Shown: positions 59,410-64,000 of the stretch, piece by piece
Layout of the letters: each line of letters starts with the position of its first letter
Numbering within the stretch: the stretch's first letter is position 1
NCBI RefSeq assembly: GCF_037042905.1
Contig: NC_087257.1
Coordinates: 16,918,001 to 16,982,000, forward strand
Length of the DNA stretch: 64,000 nt
Reading direction: 5' to 3'
From: Lytechinus pictus
Lineage: Eukaryota; Echinodermata; Echinoidea; Temnopleuroida; Toxopneustidae
Position numbers and translations under genes: made by a program
The notes under the pieces: generated by a model
The model's database searches: none
Told to the model about the DNA's origin: nothing
The model's input: the letters and a program-made list of their open reading frames with translations, nothing else

Positions 59410-59677
59410 GGCCCCGTCTTACAAAGAGTTACGATTGATCCAATCAATCGTAACTCTATGGAAATCAATCAGTGTCATAATCTTTTATAGGAAATGTGCT
59501 AAATGTCTTTTGTAAACAAAGGAGAACACACCAAATTGTCAAGGAATCAATGAATTCATGGATATCCATTCATATCTAGAATTTTTTTGAGCAAACATGC
59601 ATTTTATATGTTGACTTTACTGGCTTTCCATAGTTGCGATTGATTGGATCAATCGCAACACTTTGTAAGACGGGCCC
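59410..59677. repeat. MITE, GGCCCCGTCTTACAAAGAGTT family, copy 2
   Basis: Left GGCCCCGTCTTACAAAGAGT, right CTTTGTAAGACGGGCCC; subterminal CGATTGATCCAATCAATCG palindrome. Same family as 8740-9008. Confidence 0.82.
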
Positions 59678-59689
59678 CTGGTGTATTTA

Positions 59690-62030
59690 AACAAACCCGA
59701 GTTTAGGAGAGTGCGAACAGACAATCACTTGGACAAGACAGGACGAATTTTCACAAATAGTACACTGTATACATAATCCAGAATCATACCCCACGATAAG
59801 CAATTATTATTGAAAGGAAATTGATTTTTCGGTAATGTTCCAGGGGGGGGGGGGGGTGGTGGGTCCTATGAAGGAAATCAGCATAAGACAAATATCCTTA
59901 TTCCTCTAGATAAATCGAATGCTTCAAAGTTTCTTTGCATGAGTGCTCTGATGGCACGTATCTATATAACGAGGATTTGAGGTAAAGATTTGCACACGTC
60001 GTATCTTAATGCATCTGAAATATCGATTTTCTGAGAAGAAAAAACTTGATGGAACGGAAAATAGAAACACTCGGGGCTCGATGGAGCATTGTCAATCATA
60101 ATTTACGAAAGTAGAGAAAGGAAGAAACAGGGAGATACACATAAAACAGTTGAAAAAAGAGACATGAACACTGTTAACTTTTATTTAATCCTTTACATTT
60201 CATAGTAGATTATCACTGTCTGTCCAATCGCCATGGTCGCCACATACGGTATTCAAAGAAAAAAAAATAGGTGAAAAAATTAAAAGTAACTAAACTTTCT
60301 TTGAGCTACATCTTTTGGGGAAAATAGAAAAGAAACCAAATTTCCTTGAGATACATTTTAAGGGAAATAAAGAAAAAAAAAAACCCGAAATTTCCTTTAA
60401 GATACATTTTAGGGAAAATAAAAAATAAACAAAATTTAGCCCTACTTTGAGATAAATTTTTATTTGCAGAAGGGTGTTTAGTTCTTGCTTTAAAAAATAT
60501 GTTAAAATCGTCATTGAAAGTACTCAGATATTCTTTCGAATATGATTTAACATTATTCATCAATTTTCTTCTGCAAGATAAGTAATTGAAGTACCCCCAG
60601 CGAAGAACACAAAAACAATTTGAACTCAAAACATTGTTTTATAGAGAGAGGTTTAGCCCATTTTCGATTTCACCTCCACAACGGAAATCTTTAATAAGCC
60701 GTGGATTACTTTCTTATCAATTCATTTTTTCTCCAACTGAAAAAAATTGATTGGTTCATGATTCATAAGCAACCAGACAATTTTATCAAGCGTTAAGCTT
60801 TACAATAGGTCTTGTGCATAAATTTCCATAAATGACACAGAGTCAATGTGGTTTGGTTTATGTGTGTGGAAATGTGTTTAATGAAATGAATATTAATACT
60901 ACGTAATTACCACTTCTTTCGTTAATAATAAACGAAAGAGAGATACAAACGAAATAATATCTATACTGCATATTGTCATTTCTTTCGTTAATGACTAAAT
61001 AAACAATTATTGTATCCCGGTCAGGCGTGGACCCACACGGGGGGGGGGGGGGGCGAGCGGTCCCCTAGCTCTGATTTCAAATTACATACTGTTCTCTTGA
61101 TTTATGCGAGATAAGGGCCTGGTTCGCGATTACTGATTCATTGGCGGTGCTATAGAGGGTAGGGCATGGGCGATCGTCCTTTACAAGTTTTCAAGAAGTA
61201 AAAAAACGAAAAGAAAAGGAGGTAGTAAGAAGAGAATCAAAAGAGATTGTAACGTCGTGTAACTCTGAATTACTCTTGTAATTCAATTGAGTGAAAATAA
61301 TAGGTCGTATTGCCCACCTGCCCCGCCAAGATAGCTTGCCGCCCCTGCAATGCAAGTAGTGTAAAATGTGATTTGGAATGTTCTCAGAATGCAATCTGAG
61401 AGCGCATGTGTATGTAGAGCATAGAGGATGGCCACAGATTTGCCGTATTCCACATCGAGTGTGAAGAGGGCACGATGTTGACGTCATATAATACATTTTC
61501 ACACTGCGTACTCGTTCTTCAGCGTTCGTATATTTTCATGAAATTGGGTTAAATATCATTAACATAAGTTTGTTTTAGTTCTTCTTTCCTTTTCTTTAAA
61601 TACGTTCTATAAAGACAGGATTAATATGAAGAGCTAAGGACGCCAAGGTACTTTCCTGATGTAATAATGTATTTTTTTTAAATGAGCATTCCAATTAGTT
61701 AACTGGTGACGCACGCGCCAAGTACATCAATGCCAATAAGAGTAATATGCTCGTGGAGCTGCGTCGCTGGTTTTTCATACTTGTAAATTATTAGAATTTA
61801 TCTATTCCTTTGATGGTTTAAAACAACACACTGAACAAACTTTCAGACTAATCTCCTATCTCTTTGGTTTCATCAGCCGATGTGTAAATGCAACTTGGGC
61901 ATTTAAATGATAATGCAAATATCATTGAGCGTCAGGGGTAGAAAAAAATGATTTGCCATTCTTAATCGTAATGCTTATGTTTGTTCAAGGATTAAAAATC
62001 TAATTTCAGAATGTCTTTTGTTTATTCCAG
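59690..62030. other. Intergenic upstream of receptor 3
   Basis: Contains a 53-55-bp tandem repeat of about three to four units at 60296-60465 (TTTCCTT.AGATACATTTTA.GGGAAATA), poly-G runs at 59844-59857 and 61041-61053, and otherwise AT-rich DNA. A first non-coding exon and promoter of receptor 3 may lie here but could not be placed. Confidence 0.5.
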
Positions 62031-62759
62031 CAGGTGAATCTCGATTAATCGACAGGGAAGATGCAGCCATCATGGTTTGGACAGTGAACCGACAGTGTTT
62101 GTGAGAACAATTCATTTCTTGCCTTACAGTTCATATAAATGCGATCTTAATTCATGTAAACGGTTATACTGGAGTTGATTGTACGGACACCATCTGCAAG
62201 CTGGTTTGAATGTGACTTGGCACTTGTAGCAGTTCCTAAACCTCTTTGGAATGACGACAGTTCATGTGGATGTGATCTTTGTTCATGATTGTGTACGGTG
62301 ATCAAGAACTTTGTTGTGGGGACATCCATCTGGGGTTTGCTATGAAGACGACCTGACGTATACATCAGTTCCTTAACTTCTTGACAATGCCTACAGTTCA
62401 TTTAAATTATGGTCTTCGTTCATAAACCTGAAGTGGTTGCGAGGACAACCATCTGAAAATTTAGTTTGAAGACGACCTTATGTTTTCAGCTAACCTTATC
62501 CCTAAACCATCTTTTTCAAGAACCAGTGGATCAGTAATTATGCAGTGCGACCCTTGATCTACCATTCTACAACCCTGTGTTCCACTTTTACCATAATGCA
62601 GAGGGCTATATAGACAGCTGTAGGGACGGCGTGGACCATCCATTTTTCTGAATAGTTTATTTAAAAGTTTGAAATCATTGTGAAAAGGAACAAGATATTC
62701 CTAGAGCAGTATAAAGCACAGAAAAGATTGCCTCACCCACCTTTTGTAAGATACCCACC
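62031..62759 (+). other. Probable 5'UTR of receptor 3 with a three-copy repeat
   Basis: TTTGTTTATTCCAG ending at 62030 is a good 3' splice site, so the leader of receptor 3 probably begins here and is about 730 nt. It holds three diverged units starting ACAGTTCAT at 62126, 62257 and 62393, each followed by a TTGTTCAT-like block, an ACACCATCTG/ACATCCATCTG/ACAACCATCTG block and GTTTGAA(GACGACCT). There are many upstream ATGs. Confidence 0.55.
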
Positions 62760-63818
62760 ATGGAGCAATATTTAGAATCTATACAGAGTTCATCGGTCAT
62801 AGATCACGTGAACGCAACCATTGCTTCTGATTGGTCGTGGACCCCGATCGAGTGGTCTTGGTGGATAATTATCCAATTAGTGCTGGCTATCTTGGGAATA
62901 TCGGGGAATCTTCTTGTTATTCTAGTTTTATTTCAGCGACGATCGTACCGGAAACCTACCGATATTCTAATTGGCGGTCTCGCAGCCGCCGATTTCATCA
63001 CGTCCATCTTCATGATTCCTCAACCGAAGCTATCGGGCGTCCCCGATACCATCCTGGGCGAGATCGCCTGCAAACTGATATATTCATCCGTATTCCTATG
63101 GATATCGATCAGCTGCTCCGTGTTTACTCTCACCGCTATCTCGATAGAACGATATATCGCGGTGATCCACCCTTTCCAATTCAAACACTGGGTGACGCCA
63201 AAGAAAATCGCCATTTGGTTTGTTATTATCGCTCTTGTAGCGATCGCGATAAATAGTCGCACGTTCGGTACAACCTGGGTTGACGGCGAACATGGAAAAT
63301 GTACGCACAGATACAGCGACAAGGGTGTTCAGACATTTTCTGGAATCATGGTGTTCTTGGTCCTCTTTATCATCCCCACACTAATCATGCTAGTGTCTTA
63401 TTCCCTCATCGCCCGCAGCTTACGCATAAGGTCCAAGCAGTACAAGCTCCAGAAGAGCGGGCATGGGTCAGGTCCTTCAGACAGGCTCTTGGTCGCCAGG
63501 AACAAGGTGATCAAGCTCATGTTCGTCGTCATCGTCACGTTCATCGTCTGCTGGGCAGCAGATAGCGTGGCTCTCCTGGCCTACAACATGAGATGGGTGG
63601 AACGGTCCTACCTCTATAGTAACGTCTATCATGTCCTTGTCGTGATGGCGTATTTCAACACGTGTGCCAACCCACTCATCTATGCCATCCATTATCCGGA
63701 ATTCAGGCTAGCTGTCAAGGACCTGTTTTGTAGCTCTGGAACTGTCAGGTCATCCCTGTTTGGGAAGGACTACAATCTGACCACGAAAGGCAAGGTCTAT
63801 GATAACGCTATCGTCTGA
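62760..63818 (+). CDS. Rhodopsin-family GPCR 3, single coding exon
   Basis: A 352-residue class A receptor, close paralogue of receptor 2 and similarly expected at the plasma membrane; ligand unknown. The start context ACCCACCATGG is a strong Kozak match. Sequon N18; motif DWSWTPIEWSWW at 24-35; TM1 36-58 (GN 49-50); TM2 67-89 with LAAAD (D78); TM3 from C104 to ERY (130-132), again two residues longer than usual from Cys to Arg; ECL2 C181; TM5 192-218 with P206; TM6 248-276 with CWAAD (264-268), proline missing; TM7 286-309 with NPLIY (304-308); helix 8 with C324 as possible palmitoylation site. The TM2-ECL1 block from PTDILIGG to QPKLSG is identical to receptor 2. It differs in a third intracellular loop eight residues shorter and in the C-terminal tail (NAIV). 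The 3'UTR runs toward the window end without a visible AATAAA. Confidence 0.95.
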   Translation: MEQYLESIQSSSVIDHVNATIASDWSWTPIEWSWWIIIQLVLAILGISGNLLVILVLFQRRSYRKPTDILIGGLAAADFITSIFMIPQPKLSGVPDTILGEIACKLIYSSVFLWISISCSVFTLTAISIERYIAVIHPFQFKHWVTPKKIAIWFVIIALVAIAINSRTFGTTWVDGEHGKCTHRYSDKGVQTFSGIMVFLVLFIIPTLIMLVSYSLIARSLRIRSKQYKLQKSGHGSGPSDRLLVARNKVIKLMFVVIVTFIVCWAADSVALLAYNMRWVERSYLYSNVYHVLVVMAYFNTCANPLIYAIHYPEFRLAVKDLFCSSGTVRSSLFGKDYNLTTKGKVYDNAIV

Positions 63819-64000
63819 AAGATGTTGGAAGTTAGGCCTACGTTTCTGCCGATATTACTCTAAATTAACTCAAATCAAATAGAAATAATGTTTGAACATA
63901 TCCGTTGCTGAAAGTTCCAGTTCGGGATATTTAATGACGTGTCATCAACACCGACCTGTTTGGGATTTGTATATATTTTCGTGTAACCACCGTCCTAATA

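Overview
The window looks like animal nuclear DNA, most likely from a sea urchin or a close echinoderm relative. It is AT-rich and has no operons. Its only convincing protein genes are three single-exon rhodopsin-type receptors, and the intergenic space is packed with short inverted-repeat transposons, non-autonomous hAT elements, LINE fragments, microsatellites and tRNA-derived SINEs. The species assignment is inference: expanded families of intronless rhodopsin-like receptors and this repeat style are typical of echinoids, but no marker gene here proves it.

Coding content. Three seven-transmembrane receptors lie on the + strand at 15847-16845, 30929-32047 and 62760-63818. Receptors 2 and 3 are close paralogues; receptor 1 is a more distant member. 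All three share an aromatic motif just before TM1 (acidic-W-x-W-x-P-x-x-W), an ER(Y/L) in place of DRY, two extra residues between the TM3 cysteine and the TM3 arginine, and an aspartate directly after the usual TM6 proline position. Receptors 2 and 3 have lost that proline (CWAAD instead of CWxP). Each has a plausible 3' splice site upstream, so the usual layout is probably a non-coding 5' exon followed by one coding exon. The receptors probably sense extracellular ligands at the plasma membrane and signal through G proteins; no ligand can be read from the sequence.

Repeat landscape. 1-15 kb: several TIR elements (MITEs), two hAT elements with 8-bp target duplications, and a hairpin region with a hammerhead-like motif near 11.5-11.9 kb. 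13.7-15.5 kb: locally duplicated CA-rich DNA in which one copy carries a MITE and the other shows the empty site. 17-25 kb: nested inverted repeats, a long hAT-like composite full of a GCGCTTCGCGCTCGC motif, TTAA-bounded MITEs and two further hAT elements. 25-48 kb: mostly unannotatable single-copy or relic DNA plus scattered MITEs, a SINE, a pyrimidine-rich tract and a 181-bp tandem repeat carrying DR1 motifs. 56-62 kb: microsatellite, a nested Tc1-like MITE and further relics.

The most unusual block is 48.9-54.9 kb. A roughly 3-kb segment is tandemly duplicated, with the junction inside a LINE reverse transcriptase. The duplicated unit carries a complete type I hammerhead ribozyme on the minus strand (50342-50415). 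Its copy at 52544-52617 has a mutated catalytic-core C3. The first unit also holds a 79-bp-arm foldback in (TA)n, a 7SL-like SINE and a tRNA-like gene with a UCA anticodon loop and a T6 terminator. The hammerheads are best read as parts of Penelope-like retroelements, which are known carriers of such ribozymes. No virus, CRISPR array or bacterial feature was seen.
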